DNA from: Panaeolus papilionaceus
Lineage: Eukaryota > Basidiomycota > Agaricomycetes > Agaricales
Direction of reading: 5' to 3'
Assembly (NCBI GenBank): GCA_015501605.1
Contig: JADNRZ010000010.1
Coordinates: 310,001 to 374,000, forward strand
Length of the DNA: 64,000 bases
Made by a program: the position numbers and the translations under genes. The notes beneath the pieces are model-generated. The model did not search any database. It was not told where the DNA came from and was given only the letters and a program-made list of their open reading frames with translations. Below, piece after piece: positions 44,260 to 59,729 of the stretch (its first letter is position 1; each line of letters opens with the position of its first letter).

Positions 44260-45592
44260 ATGGCCATTGGACAAGATACTTCCGCTCAGCGCGTCGCGAT
44301 TATTACTGGTGCAGCGCAGGGGATCGGAAAAGCTATCGCGATTCGACTTGCAAGAGATGGGCATAAAGTCGTCCTGAACGATCTCGAGCGGCAAGCCACT
44401 CTGCTCGAAGAGGTTCGCTCACAGATTAAGAACGATGGGGGTCAGGCACTCGTGAAGACCGGGGATGTATCTGTTGAAGAGGACGTCATCAGACTCGTTG
44501 ACTGGACAGTCTCCGAATGTGGGTCTCTGGATATTGTACGTCCCAATAGCATCGCTAGAATCAAACTTCCTCATAATCGTTCCGTCTAGATGGTTGCCAA
44601 TGCTGGTGTCATTTCAGTCAAGCTTTTTGTCGAGTGCAAGTGCTCATATCGTCTCATCCCCACACCCTCCTCTTAATAAAAGTTCCTGCAGGCACATTGG
44701 AAGACATCGACAAGATGTTCTCAGTGAACGTAAATGGCACATTCCTCTGCTACAAGTACGCAGCCTTGCAGATGATAAAGCAAGGTCGAGGTGGCAGGAT
44801 CATTGGAGCAGCGTCCATTTGCGGGAAGCAAGGTCTGTCTTCGTCGTGTGCAGAGATACCTTTTGGCATCTTTTGACGAGATTTATAGCTTTGACAAAAG
44901 CAAGCTTGTACTCCGCTAGTAAATTCGCCGTTCGTGGCTTAACACAAGCTTTAGGTCAGCAATCCTCCATTTCGTGACTTCGACCTTAGCAGGACTGATG
45001 CTCGAGGTGTCTATTTTTATTCTAGCGGGCGAATTGGGGAAGTATAATATCACAGTCAATGCTTACGCACCTGGTATGTAGGATGCATTCGATATTTGAT
45101 CAACTTTTACTGAAGGAGATCGCGTATCTGCAGGTGCCACTGATACGAATATGCGTAGGTTTCACAGCGTTGATCTAGTTGGAGTGGTTTCTCAAAGTGG
45201 TTGTCATAGTCAGGGAATTGCTATCCAATCGGTTAAGGATAGACGGCATCGAACCACCTCCTGGAGTGTGTATTCCTTGTCCGTTCGAATGACTGGAATG
45301 CTAATCAATACGAACTCAATCAGACAATCAAGAGCGGCACTGGTCACCTGGGCCGTGATTCGAAGCCTGAGGATATTGCAGGTATCGTTTCGTTCTTTGC
45401 CTCGAAGGACTCTGCTATGATCACAGGTAAGTCTCGACAGGCACTCTAAACTTATACTTTTATGTTAACATTACGCTTATGTGCTGCTTCGTTATCAGGT
45501 CAAAGTGTAAGCAAGTTTCATCGTCTTTCGTGTTGAGATGCTAAATTTTCGTCTCTTAGATCAACGTAAATGGGGGAGCAGTCTGTGATTAA
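44260..45592 (+). CDS. short-chain dehydrogenase, acetoin/diacetyl reductase-like
   Basis: Classical SDR, probably NAD(H)-dependent and acting on a small ketone/alcohol pair such as diacetyl-acetoin or butanediol. Ten exons give 265 aa, the usual length: 44260-44535, 44590-44635, 44692-44832, 44889-44954, 45026-45073, 45134-45154, 45210-45265, 45324-45426, 45499-45506 and 45560-45592. Motifs: TGAAQGIG cofactor loop, VANAGV (NAG), GAASICGKQ with the catalytic Ser, YSASKFAVRGLTQ with catalytic Tyr and Lys, VNAYAPGATDT, and C-terminal GIVSFFASKDSAMITGQS then INVNGG. These fit the acetoin reductase/butanediol dehydrogenase branch. Intron 2 starts with GC (GAGT|GCAAGT). Exons of 21 and 8 nt are required for the frame. 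It is divergent from copy E. Confidence 0.85.
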
Positions 45593-47130
45593 GAAATTAG
45601 CTATTGACAAGATAATATGAATTTAAATTCTTAGTTTGACTACTACGGTTTACATTTCATCGACTTACGCACTAGTACCAGATATTATGTTGAGTTAAAG
45701 TCATCTCGAAGCAAATGAGTTCGAACCCACCTTAGTTCATCCGCACGTTTAAATCGAACAATTTATGCTAGTCTCTATCTGAGCCCCTGTCTAACAACGC
45801 CAATAAAATAGAGACACTACGATGGATATTAAAAAGGATTTCGTGAAAACAAGGAGAGCGTCGCCCAGTGGTGAAGAAAAATGCAAACCTGAGCAAAGAG
45901 TCTACACAGCCACATTCCGCTTATGGCTTTCGGAATTGGAGTGACCGTAGACATCATCGCTTTCAACTCCAAACCATTTCGTCTGACAAGATACCGACCT
46001 GACGCTGCAGAAAGCGTAGATCAAATACATTTACTGTGCCTAGTTCGTTGACGGGGCTCTCGCAGACTGACAAAGGGGAATATCTTAATTCTTAGCTGGC
46101 AACAACACAGACAGCGTTACCTCCCGCCTCACCCTGTTTTCACATCGTCCTGGTCTCCAAACAATTATCTTGTGCTTTTAATCATAACCTGGCGACTTTC
46201 TGGAACGTTGACGCGTTAATAAAACATGAAAACGCGTTAAGCTTGACAATCGACCACCATTACTTCCTCCTGCTGTGGATGGGATGCTGCTTAGCCGATG
46301 TATTGACCCACGACTGCGGGTCCTCTTCCTCTGTCATCCGTGGAAGATTGTGGTGTTGGTTGAACTCGCTCACAATATCTGTATTTATGCCTTGACACGC
46401 ATTGTACCTGTGGTCCTGAAGGCTTCACGGAAGTCCCTGGTTCCTTGTGGCCTCCTCGACATCCATCCACTGCCCGGGTCCTTCCGGTGACTCATTGTCA
46501 AGAACCGTCCGACAACACTTTTGCACCAAGGCTTTCAATGCGACTATGTAAAAGCAGACGGAGTATTTTCTTGGTGTCTAGGATATGTTATCGGATGAGT
46601 TGGAGTTTAAAGCTCTTCCTAACATCAGTGACGTCCAGTTATTGAGGCCCTTGGTTCTTAGACGCGATTTTTTCCTTCTGCAAATTGCTATTTACTCGAC
46701 CACTCACACATGCCGACCTTCCTTTACAATCCGACCAATTTACTGTAGCGAATTCGTGAACTCAGGTGCACATGGCGCCGGGCATCGTGGCTCTTTCATG
46801 CGATTGACACGATGCAGTGAATGCACAGCCACTGCGTTCCTTGATTTTGCCCACCTTCCAGCTCTGCAGCATACGCCCAACTCAGTGAATTATCGTGTAG
46901 GTTATTCCCACTGGGAGCAGAACTCCCAACAAGGAACAAAGGCCACAGATAGCACCTCAAATATAACTTATCTTTCCTCACTCAAAGCTGCCTCTACTCC
47001 TGTTCCCGTCTAACGTGCTGTCCTCTGTTATCATCCCATCCTCTGTCACTCTTCCTCTCACTTGATCGTGACCCACCTGCATCGTGCTTATTTACCGCAC
47101 GCCATTCTTCACTAATTACACAAGTCGAAA
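45593..47130. other. 1.5-kb stretch with no supportable gene
   Basis: Frames of 60-140 codons at 46275-47013 have no motif and no splice continuation. The last 100 bases are pyrimidine-rich and serve as the promoter and leader of the F-box gene. Confidence 0.4.
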
Positions 47131-48898
47131 ATGGCAATGAGGCCTATTTTCGTTCCGTTGCTCCCGTTTGAGCTGATTGGACAAATCGCAGACCATGTAC
47201 GGCCACGACCAATGAATCCACATCATTTGGCTTATAAATTTTACTTTACCAGATGGAACACAGCGAACTTCAATCACTACGCCTCGTCTCCAGGCACTTT
47301 TGCTCTGCTCTAGAGCACCGCGCCTTGTCAAGACTCAGTCTGGATTGGCACACTTCGCCCTGCGGAAGAATCCATCATTTCCCGCTGGAAAAAGTGCAAG
47401 CTTATGTCAAACCTGGAATTACACCAGGAATCCATCACGTCCGACATTTATCCATCCACAACATTTGCATGGATTTGAAATTCTGCGACACACCGTTTGA
47501 TCGCCTACTCCAACTGCCCGACTACTATGACCACGACTACATGTCAAAACGGGAGAAACTGCGCACACAATTTTTTCATGATCTTGTGGAGAAGTTGTTC
47601 TTAGGCGAGAGTCTGCGGAAAATAAGAACCATCTCGTATGTGCCACAGGAAATTCCTATTTTTAAACTAGACCTAACGCTGATCGATATTTAGCTGGAAT
47701 CTTGGCTGTTCCACACACAAGTATGGCGGCAGCCCATGTATAAACATGTTCCAACAGATTTGCGAGCTGTTGTCGACCATTTCACAGCGGGGTATTCCCT
47801 TGCAGTGCTTGAACCTTATCCTAGAATCGCGAGCGTCAGTGTTCAGGTTACAGAATGTTGGTCCAGTTGGATTTCCTCCTCACAAAAAGCTCGTGGTTGT
47901 GGGCCCTCCCGGGCAGGCAAAGACCTCTGTCGGTCTTTTGTCACATTCAATGATCAAAGCCCTTACTCTTGAGCAGCACTCGCCGGAATGTGTGGACATG
48001 GACCTTGTGTACGACGAGACCCTCTTTGTGACACTCTTCCCACATAAAGGCCTCTCCAGTTCCCGATATACACGTCCCCTCCCACAGCACCTCCGCCTCA
48101 TCATCTCTGCACCCTCATTTCACATAGAACCTCATGTGTTTGCCCACTTTCGCCATCTTCAGTCTCTCACGTTCACGCATAACCAAACGCCACAGGCATC
48201 CGAGACGTATGAAGCCAGCTTCAAGGCATTCTGGCGACAGATGCTATCTGAACAAATATTCGTGGAGAGGCTCACCTACCCAGCTCTTGGAGTTGAAGAA
48301 ACCTTTATCACGTATCTTGCGGCGTATCCCAGGCCTTTGTTGATGTATCTGAACTTGGAATACCAAGTAGAACCCTCCCAAGATACGATGGGCATGTTCT
48401 TCACAAAAGCATTCCCAGCGATCGCTCCAGGGCTGGAAGAGCTCCATATGCCTGTTTACCGAGGAAAGAATCAGGGATGCAGTGACGCCTGCCCAGAATC
48501 GCTTACTCCCTTCAAGCAATGTATTTCCCTGCAACATCTTCATATACCACTGACTGTGGATCGCATCCATCGTGGTAGGATTGGTCCAGTAAGTGGTTTT
48601 ACGTCCTATGTGCACTAAAGATATGAAATAACGCCGACGCTGGATTACTATTTTATAGTATCTTGATCACTTGATTCATATGGCGTTCAGAGGGCATCCG
48701 CGCTTAAAAACGGTCGAGGTACTCGCGATAATGAGCTGGTGTCGACTCAACACCAACATACGGCATTCTGTCAGAATCACGTCAGTTTTTCAGACTCTTC
48801 CAGAAGTCTTTGCGCCTGCATCTGCCAGTGAATCATCTAGGCGAGCTACGATACCTCCCATTCGTGATCGTCAAGTGTATTCTCCTTTCCGATTGTAA
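47131..48898 (+). CDS. F-box domain protein
   Basis: Basidiomycete F-box protein, presumed substrate adaptor of an SCF ubiquitin ligase. Exons 47131-47196, 47253-47635, 47694-48588 and 48659-48898 give 527 aa. The N-terminal F-box is seen as VPLLPFELIGQIADHV followed across the first intron by LQSLRLVSRHFCSALEHRALSRLSLDW, the standard pattern of the large mushroom F-box families. The rest has irregular leucine-rich spacing (HLRLIISAPSFHIE, HLQSLTFTHN, LEELHMPVYRG, LQHLHIPLTVD), consistent with degenerate LRRs that bind targets. No target can be named. It is convergent with the ERT1-like gene, 514 bp between stops. Confidence 0.75.
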
Positions 48899-49412
48899 TC
48901 TGCTTTCGCATATTTATTTACGGATAATAATTCAAGGGTTTTATTGGATGTAATACAGGGACGAAGGGAGGTTTATCTAGCGTTTATAAAAGCGGGATTG
49001 AAGAAAGAGTGAGAACACGAGAAAAGAATGCAGTTGAGGGGATTATGGAACCTGAAAGGACGACCGACAACTATGTATGTAGACGAGTCAAAGAGGGGGG
49101 AGGAGGGGTGGATGTGATAATAATACAGGTTATTACGATTTTTTGCTAATCAATGCCACAATTACTTAAATAAATACATGGAATGGCACCGGGAGGCCCT
49201 GGCCTCCAACGAACGTGGTTTCTGCAACTTTTCTGGGTGTGGATACGAGCGTCCACAGAATGTCGCAATGTCCGTCTGTTGACCTATCATACACTGGGAG
49301 AGGTTGAATTAAGTGGGTAGCGGTGGGGTTTTAACATGTCAATGATTGTCGTCGTGGTCGTCGAGGAGATAGCATGCTGCATAAACAAAGAAGAAAAAAG
49401 GGTCGTCCTCCA
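48899..49412. terminator. convergent 3' region, F-box gene and ERT1-like gene
   Basis: AT-rich spacer containing the 3' ends of two convergent genes, with AATAAA-like ACTTAAATAAATACATGG near 49165. No gene is seen. Confidence 0.4.
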
Positions 49413-51465
49413 CTAACACCTGATGAAGTTGCCCACAATCATGCTTGGAATCCCCCACTTGTCACGCCTGATGGTGAAGGAGAAGCAACAGTTAATGAAG
49501 CCTTCTTCGCCACCCTGCTGCTCCTCATCTCCTTGCTTGACAAGAGCACTTGATGAACTGCCCGTGCTGCTGGAAAGAGAAGCCTTGGCGAGGGTTGGAC
49601 TAGATGACCCGGCGTTGAGGACGGGTTTGAATCTCAATACGCAAGAGGTAAGGACTGCTTTTTGGGAGGAGTCAAATGCAACGTGACCATATTTCTAGAG
49701 AAAAGTGTGTTAAGGTGGCTGCTTCATCACTTGCAAGCGAGCATCAAGGGCGTACCTCCCAATAATTCACAGCGGATTCTTCGGCCATGAGCTCATAAAT
49801 ACACAGCCGACCCTGAAGTACGAATTTAATGAGAAATGTGAAGGGACACAGGGGGGAGAGAAAAGGGATCAAAGCTCGAGTCGGCCACTTACATCACGCA
49901 GCATGTAGCCGTCGACGCCGACGAGCTCTGAAAATTCCCTGTTCCCTTTGTATATCTCCCCAGTCCTTCGCCAAAGACATGCTGGAACCCCCATGGCGGA
50001 AAAGACACGATCATAGTCTAAAAGCATGCGTTCAAATGCTTCTTCGATAAAGACCAGATCCTGACAGACATCATCAATCAAAATTCTAGGACTATTAATA
50101 AAGACTTACGAGATCCCTTAATGACTGAGCGACAGCCTAGAGACGCATTTGGTAAGTGATCAGGCTGGAGGTTTGAGAGACAAAAATCATACTCTGAACT
50201 TGGGCCGAAGAACCGATAATGGCTGTAAAATCTGTTGTTTGGACTCTTGTGAGACACTAGAAAGAGGGATATTAATTAAATACACGGTCATGAAAACGAT
50301 GAATCACGTACTTCCTATCCATCCATCTCGACAATCTCGCGTAGCCCTTCACATAGTTGTAGGGCTTGAGCAGGCCAGCCTCGTATTTGCTCCGAATAAC
50401 CCTGTTGAGACGTTCATCTCTGGAACCTGATTCCTGATCAGCGGCAGTGAGAAGGAATTTCTCCGTCTTCGTCGCTGCTGGCAAGATATCCTGCGTTGTG
50501 CTGGTCATCTCCATCGTCGCGGCAGCCAGTGACGTGGTTGCGGGAATGGCACTGGTGGCTGCAGCAATATTCGTGGATTGTGCGAGGGGGGTTGTAGCAG
50601 TCGCCGCTGTGGCTGAAAGACCTGTATCGGTGGCAACTGCAGCTCCATAGGACGCCGCAGAGACCAATGCAGGGGAAACAGTTGATGACGCGCTGAAAAA
50701 TGAGTCCTCTCCCAATGTCTCCAGGAAATCACTGGATCACGGAGAATAAGCATGAAGGAAAAATTTGACTAGAAGATCTCTTACGTGAGAACCGAAAATT
50801 CGTTGCCAAACGTCTCTGGGGGATACATGTACGTTTGTATTGGCCATCCTCCGTTAGCTGGAGAAATGACAGGTGCAGCTTGGTATACTGGAACTAGAGG
50901 CAACAAAACATTAGAACTTGAAACCGTTTTCTATCAATGAAAATCTTTATTACCTGGTGCATAAGTCCGCGCAAGATCTACACCTGCTGCAGAGGTGACT
51001 GCTGGCTTATCCACAACCTTCGGTCGTCGTTCATCGTGGCAGAGATGACCAATCTCTCGCTTGATACTACACGCAAAATAAAATCGCTGTTAGCTCGCCA
51101 TCGATCATAACCGACTCCATGCTAGAATGTATGGCCAATAAACGAACTCACCATCGCTGGCAAGGGCGTCCCTCATCGCAAGTCATATGACTCCTACGAC
51201 AATACAAACACGCGTGGTTGACCTTTCGTCGCTTGGTTGTCTTCTTCTTCTTGCCTGCATCATCGTCTGGGGGCGTCGTAGTAGTCATTGAAGAAGATGC
51301 TTGCGGCTGGGACTGCTGCTGTTGTTGTTGCGGCCCTTCTGCGGCTGAAATGTTGACGTTCATTGTACTGCTGGGAGCTGAAGTCGATGCAGGGGCAATC
51401 GTGGCACCTTGCTGAATTGTACTTGGCTGTTGTTGGGTATTGGTATATGTACCGAACGTCGACAT
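49413..51465 (-). CDS. ERT1: ERT1/AcuK-type Zn2Cys6-PAS transcription regulator
   Basis: Zinc-cluster transcription factor of the ERT1/AcuK family, which activates gluconeogenic and non-fermentable-carbon genes. Nine exons give 517 aa: 51465-51152, 51066-50954, 50893-50785, 50731-50312, 50256-50193, 50136-50110, 50060-49893, 49812-49756 and 49694-49413. The N-terminus is Gln/Ser/Thr-rich. The zinc cluster KRRKVNHACLYCRRSHMTC continues across an intron as DEGRPCQRCIKREIGHLC with all six cysteines in ERT1 spacing. The middle is Ala/Thr-rich. The C-terminal PAS-like domain reads VFIEEAFERMLLDYDRVF, SAMGVPACLWRRTGEIY, EFSELVGVDGYMLRD and CIYELMAEESAVNYWE. A 27-nt exon encodes AVAQSLRDL. The head-to-tail beta-glucosidase gene starts upstream on the same strand. 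Confidence 0.85.
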
Positions 51466-51985
51466 AATCCAATAAAAAAATGAGAGAGATTGGAATAATC
51501 TTCACTGTGTCCTACCTATGGTGAGGACATAAAGAAGACTGGAGAGGCGTTAAAAGCTCGAGGCAAAAGCCAAGTGTGAAATTTACCCATGACATTGACA
51601 TTTTCGGTAAATTATCCCTTCTCACGCCCCTATCTACCTTTGAAAGCTTGGACATGGGGTCGTCCAAGAAATTAACTCCACATTGGCTTAGTGAGCATCG
51701 AATAGTAGCCAGAGTCTATAATTCAAATAAGGAGATTGGCCATAAGTTAAGTACAAGAGCTCTGAAATAACTGGCTAACAAATACAAGGTACAAAAATAT
51801 ATGAGTGCTGCGAAATGATGATGAAGTGAGGCGAGTCGAAATTAGATTTAGCGCCGTCACTCGAATGGAAGACAAATATGGTTGGCCATAGATCGTAACA
51901 TAAAATGGTGATACTATACATCTACTCTCCAGACGCCAAACGCCTTGGAGAAGAGGAATGTTCAATGTCGAAAGGGAGAACGATT
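51466..51985. promoter_or_regulatory. ERT1-like promoter region and GH1 3' end
   Basis: A 520-bp spacer between two same-strand genes. It must contain the 3' end of the beta-glucosidase gene and the promoter of the ERT1-like gene. No specific site could be assigned. Confidence 0.4.
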
Positions 51986-54396
<2,411 letters not shown>

Positions 54397-54939
54397 TGTA
54401 GTGCGTCGTTGGAGTAGGATGGCGCAAAGGATAGCAAAGCAGACATGAGGAATTGCGCTTGCTCTTAAACGAAGTCCAATCCGCCGATATCATTGAACCC
54501 CTGGGGAATTTCAATTCTACACCCCCCGAGAATTGTCCGTCGGGAAGTGGATGGATCTTGGAGGTATGTGGAGAGAACTCGAAAGCAGACTGGACAGCCG
54601 TGAAACAGACCTACCAAATTGAGATTCCATGGATACTCCGTGAGTGACAAAATGCAAACCTAGGACCATACTTTCGTGCCAGAACTCGATCTATTCTTGT
54701 CTTCCATGAGGATATAGAAGGATATAGAGGGATAAAACTGGATACAGTCAAAAAACAGACATCGGCAAAATGTCGGATTCCCCGCACGTGTCGCTTCCAG
54801 CCGCTTGGGTGGTGGAATCGGGAACATTGCGCTTACTCCATCAGCGAGATGGGTCATCCACACATCGTCACCTTCTTCAAAACCAACCGGAGAAGCGTTG
54901 TCTTAGATTTCATAGTCTTTTCTTTCCGTTACGAAGATC
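54397..54939. promoter_or_regulatory. bidirectional promoter, GH1 and oxidoreductase genes
   Basis: A 543-bp region between two divergent starts. It contains CCCCCCGAG near 54524, CTTGGAGG near 54559, and a purine-rich GATATAGAAGGATATAGAGG repeat at about 54711. A CCCCG-type carbon-repressor site is possible at 54524, but the match is too short to assert. The shared region suggests coregulation. Confidence 0.45.
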
Positions 54940-56337
54940 ATGTCGACAAAGTCTGGTGTCGCACTCCTAGGCGCTGGGATTTTTGCCAAAGAAGGTCAGT
55001 CATTTACCCAACATTCACTCAGCGCAATGCACACTATATCCGAGTATTCACCTGACATCCACATGTAACTTGCAGCCCACTTACCTGCCCTCGCCACCTT
55101 GGGAAATGCTGCGCCTCCGCTGGTAGCTGTATATTCACGCTCCGAAAAGAGTGCCCAGGACCTCGCCGATACCGCTAAGGTTTCATTGAACTTAGACAAC
55201 GCCCCAGCAGTCTACTATGACGCCAACGCCAACGCCGATCTGGACGCCCTTCTTGCGAGATCGGACATCTCTGCAGTTATCATTGCCCTTCCGATCACGA
55301 CTCAACCATCCATTGTCATCAAGGCTCTCAGTGCAGGGAAGCATGTTATCAGCGAAAAACCAGTGGCACCTGATGTTAAGAGCGGTCGGGAGCTTATCAA
55401 GACTTATAACGAGGTATACAAGCCTCGCGGACTCGTTTGGCGTATTGCAGAGAATTTTGAGGCCGAGCCTGGATACCGAGCTGTAGGGGCTGCTATACGG
55501 GACGGAAAAATAGGGGATGTCATATTCTTCAAGACAGTCGTGGTGAATCACATCGACAAGGAATCTAAATGGTATAAGACACCTTGGCGTACCGTACCCG
55601 ATGTGAGCGATGTCGTTCTTTCATCTCAGTTCACGCACTGACATAATCACCGCTTTTTCTCAGTACCAAGGAGGCTTTTTGGTAGGCATCTTTAAGTTAT
55701 TCAGTGTCGATACTCGCTTATCCTCTGGAAAATCGTGACTTCGGACGATCGTAGTTAGACGGTGGAGTGGTAAGTGTCGACCTCAACTGGTATATGCATG
55801 TACTAATTTTATGTCTCGTCAATCTAGCACTTCGTCGCTGCCTTGCGAGTGATGCTTTCGCGTCCCTTGACGCAGGTTTCTGCCTTTGCGTCGCTTAACA
55901 AGGACTATTTGAAGCCTCACGATACAATCCACGCTATCGTTAAAGCAGGCGACAAAGTTAACGGCACCGCCGAGCTAACTTGGGCCTTTCCCACCCCCAG
56001 TCGCCCCCAGGCCGACACCTGGGTAATTACCGGAAGTGAGGGCTGGATTTCGATTAACCACGTTTACCGGGCAAACGCTCCTGCGGTTGTGCGCATCGTC
56101 ATTAAATCAATGGTCAAGCATGAAGGAAAGCCGGACGAAGAGAAAGAGGAGGTCCTCGAAATACTTTCTGAGGGCATTGCTGCAGAGCTCAAGAGCTTCT
56201 TCGGGGCGATCGTCGGTCAGGACGACGGGCATAGATTTGGTGATCCGCAGGCAGCACTTAGTGATGTCGCGTTCATCGAGGCCGCGTTGAATAGTGATGG
56301 ACAGGTCATCGACTTGAAGAAGCTTATTGAAGAGTGA
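54940..56337 (+). CDS. Gfo/Idh/MocA-family NAD(P)-dependent oxidoreductase
   Basis: Sugar or polyol dehydrogenase-type oxidoreductase of the Gfo/Idh/MocA family, 374 aa. Exons 54940-54994, 55076-55602, 55664-55681, 55755-55769 and 55828-56337. The N-terminal Rossmann motif is GVALLGAGIFAKEAHLPAL (G-x-G-x-x-x in family form). VISEKPVAPD contains the conserved EKP that positions substrate and cofactor, and RIAENFEAEPGY starts the alpha/beta catalytic domain. YQGGFLLDGGVHFVAALR, the substrate-pocket segment with the catalytic-type His, is assembled from two tiny exons of 18 and 15 nt. There is no signal peptide. The substrate is unknown; a glucose- or xylose-like sugar is plausible given the divergent beta-glucosidase gene. 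Confidence 0.85.
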
Positions 56338-58887
56338 GGTGTATCATCAAATCGGAAAAATAGTGTACTACGAAAGACTAGACTACCGGAAATGCGTCGG
56401 AAATCATGTATTCAGAAGTTTGTACCAATAGTAACATATGCTGAATGCACAGCTCTTTTATGAAACAGAAGACGATGCACTTGGGTGACATTCCGACTAT
56501 CTCCTGAGCCATCTGCTTCTAAAAGGGAACTCCGTGTAGATATGTAATCGAAACAACTGCGTCCAAGGATCCGGATAGATCTTCATCATGACAGCGAAGA
56601 GAAGGATCAGAACGCAGGCTAACTTAAGCATATTGACTAAGTAGAGTCGTTCGCACCTCATCCTATTGCGCGACATTTTTCCGGCTGCATACAGAAGCGG
56701 AGATGTGGAACTCTTGCTGGGGAGCAGAGGTCTCCAACATTCGCCAAGGTAGCCAAGTCAGGGGCGTAAACCAGAGTATAATCGAAGGTCAATAAAGCCT
56801 TGGGCTCGGAAAAATCTCGCTCTTTCTTGACGGCGCCTGTTTTATATAGAACTTTATACTATTTATGCATTTGTACAGCTTGATTTCATGTTTGATTTAC
56901 ATGCAGGGGGGATTTACGGCTTTTCGCTGCGTTGTATTGGGCTCTTAATATTTTTTTGAAGATCTAGATTGCGTGACGTAGTAATGGCCTCTATGGAAGA
57001 CTGTGTATCGTTCAAGCAAGTCACCTTTTGGACTCATTATGGCGCAAGTAAGGAGGTAAACTTTATTATTTTTGGAGCACGGGGCAATATCTCCATAAAT
57101 GACAGAAATTACCCCAGATGAGGGATCCTAAAAAAGCTCGACCGATATTGCCAAGTCTTCGCACACCAAAGGCGACGTGAGACTATGATACCTACTTCCT
57201 CTTAACTCGTTATCCTTACGAAAATAAATATATGACCAGGCGTTAGCTTGGACACAAGGTGGGGCGCTCATATTACTCATGCACAACTTAATCATTAATT
57301 TAATACGCAGAGCCGTGGCGGTTCTGTAGATCCGATACTTCAACATTGCTGGACTTATATTTTGGTTATCACTGGGCACATGTGGTCATGAGAGAGATAG
57401 AGAGTCTTGGGTTTCTCAAATATTTTTAATAAGTATTATTGTTACTCGCTGAGGTTGTGAAGCCGAATTTGAGAGTCGAAGCGTCAAACCAACTTGAGAT
57501 AATCGACGTGACAATCGTCTAGGCATCGATGGTTCACCACGAGCGTAGATTTCATCCTTGAAACTACAAGCTAAAAATCCATTAAATCCTTCTATTCGTG
57601 AAAATTTTGCTGCTTCTATCTTTTAGCCGTGGGTGTTGAATATACTGGATTGCGAATTGTGCTGCCCTTTCATCATACAAGTCCGTAGGCCAAGGTTTGT
57701 CGAGCGCCTCATTCTTGCATCATTCGCCGAACCGGCCATCACTCACCGACATCAGATGGGAATGGTGGGGTAACCGAATGATACTTGAGGGTTATTGTAG
57801 AATAGCATCTGCATTATTTGTGTTCAGTGGAAAAATTCCACCTTTTTATCCTCAACGTACCCATATAGTTTGCCTTCTCATTCCATGACTGCTTATCGTC
57901 ATGGATTTTCTGTCATCGCCTTGAATGCGGGTCGGACCTGTCAAAGGACAGCTGCGACTCTCTGTCCCCGTTACGTTTCAGGCATGCCAGTTCTCATGTT
58001 ATCTACGAGGGATTTAACGACTCAGATCAGGATCGAAATATGCATTATTCGTTGGGCATAATGACCTCTTGATGCCTTCGGCTAGTCTTATGTTACAGTT
58101 CATTAGTACCCAAGCGGAGCTGAAACACGTTGATAAGATCCGTTTTTCCAGTGAGAGGTTGAGGATATGCAGGCCAATGGCTATCCTAACTATCCTGACA
58201 TCTGCGCACGTACCACGAAACCGCAGTGAAGAAATTTTGTGTTTTATGACAGGCAATGGGTAATTTCAGACTGATATACATCATGTTAATTTTACACCGG
58301 TCCGATAGCATAGGCTATTAATACCAGGTGTTCGCCGTCATAACCATCGTGCAGGTGCGTCTTGCAGGATTTATAATTAACCCCCTGAAATTTAGGACAC
58401 AACTGAAATAACAAGACATATCAAAGGTGGCCTATTCTTCAATAGCTCTAAGCACGCCATAACACAGCTCTTATTGATTTACAGCATATCCTGACAGTAG
58501 GTAATTATAACAGGAAGAAATGCTTGAATGCGGACCTATTTAGTGATCGATGAGAAGTAAAAGGACCGCCACATAATGATAATTCTGGGGTTACAACGTT
58601 AATTTTCAAAAAGTCTAATACTTTAGACTTGAATCATCAACCAAAACTCTCTATTTTCCTCCACCTATGTGCACAACACTACTTCCAGACTCTTCCAGTG
58701 ATGCAGATGATTGTGCACAAAGCCCAACAACAACGTATTCCTGATAAGGAAATCGATGCCCATCACCATCACCGTCCGAGTCGTTGCCTCATGGCGATGA
58801 CCTAGATTGTCAGTAACGGCCACCTGTTCACCACGACTTCTAACTGCACAGACCACTAGCTCATATAAGCCGCTTCTTATCGATCTT
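56338..58887. other. 2.5-kb stretch with no supportable gene
   Basis: Mostly AT-rich with frames under 85 codons and no motif. It could hold a short or RNA gene I cannot recognise. The final 250 bases contain the promoter of the small coiled-coil gene. Confidence 0.4.
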
Positions 58888-59729
58888 ATGGCACATCAGG
58901 GACCACCACCAGGGAGTTACTCCCCGCAGATGAACAACAATATTAGGTACGTCGGAATTTCTCATCATGTAAATCAATTACTTATGGATGTTTAGTTTTA
59001 CGCATTCTCGTGCAAATCAGCCTATGATGGAGCTTACTAAGGGCCTTGCTGGAGAAGTAAGATGCTTGTTAGGAGAAATTGGAAAGCTGAGAGAAGAAAG
59101 AAGGCAGCTACAAGCGTACGTATTCAGGTCTTTGTTATCCTGTACCTACAATTTTAACATTGGTATGAAGTGAGATTGCAGAGCTTATGATGATGAAGGC
59201 GAAGTTTGGACACGGAGGGGAGTACCAGCCTAATTGGCATCCACCACAACCACAGGTATGATCCCTCATAAGCTTTCATTTGCTGCTGCGTTATAACTTC
59301 AGTGATTCTACTTAGGCTATTGAACCGCCTCCTATGGAGATGCCACCTCCCCTTGAAGAGCCCCTGGCTCCAGCGCGACCAGGTTGGCGCACAGTGCACA
59401 AGAAGCCTGAACGCAGAGTCCGAACTACTCCAAAAGCTCTCATGCCCCCTCCTGCTGCAGCAGCACCTGTTCCTGAGCCAGTAAAACAGGAAGCTCCAGC
59501 TTGGGCACAATGGAGACGTACGTCTATCAATCGCTTTGCCTTTTGCCTGACAACTAACTCCCTTTCTAGCCAATCCTCTTCTCGCGCCGACTCCTGTAGC
59601 GGCCCAAGTAGCGCCGGCGACTCCCCCACCCAGAGGAGGCCTATTTGGTACGTCCCCTGCATAAAGCTGACTACGGCAAAACCTAATGAAGACTTGATAT
59701 CAGGACCTTCGACTCCTCCCCCTAAATAA
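58888..59729 (+). CDS. small coiled-coil, proline-rich protein
   Basis: Six-exon gene for a 189-aa protein: 58888-58946, 58996-59115, 59171-59255, 59316-59517, 59570-59647 and 59704-59729, all in frame. It starts MAHQGPPPGSYSPQMNNNIR. A predicted coiled coil follows: LAGEVRCLLGEIGKLREERR then LQAEIAELMMMKAKFG. Then come GGEYQPNWHPP and a long Pro/Ala-rich tail with a basic patch (HKKPERRVRTTPK) ending RGGLFGPSTPPPK. I recognise this layout as a conserved basidiomycete hypothetical protein but know of no function. The acidic-basic coiled coil and absence of any signal suggest a cytosolic or nuclear scaffold. Confidence 0.65.

Noticed and set aside
45705..45735. GGTTCGAA-type B-box on the minus strand, suggesting a tRNA
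   Set aside because: No matching acceptor stem, anticodon stem or A-box at the right distance.
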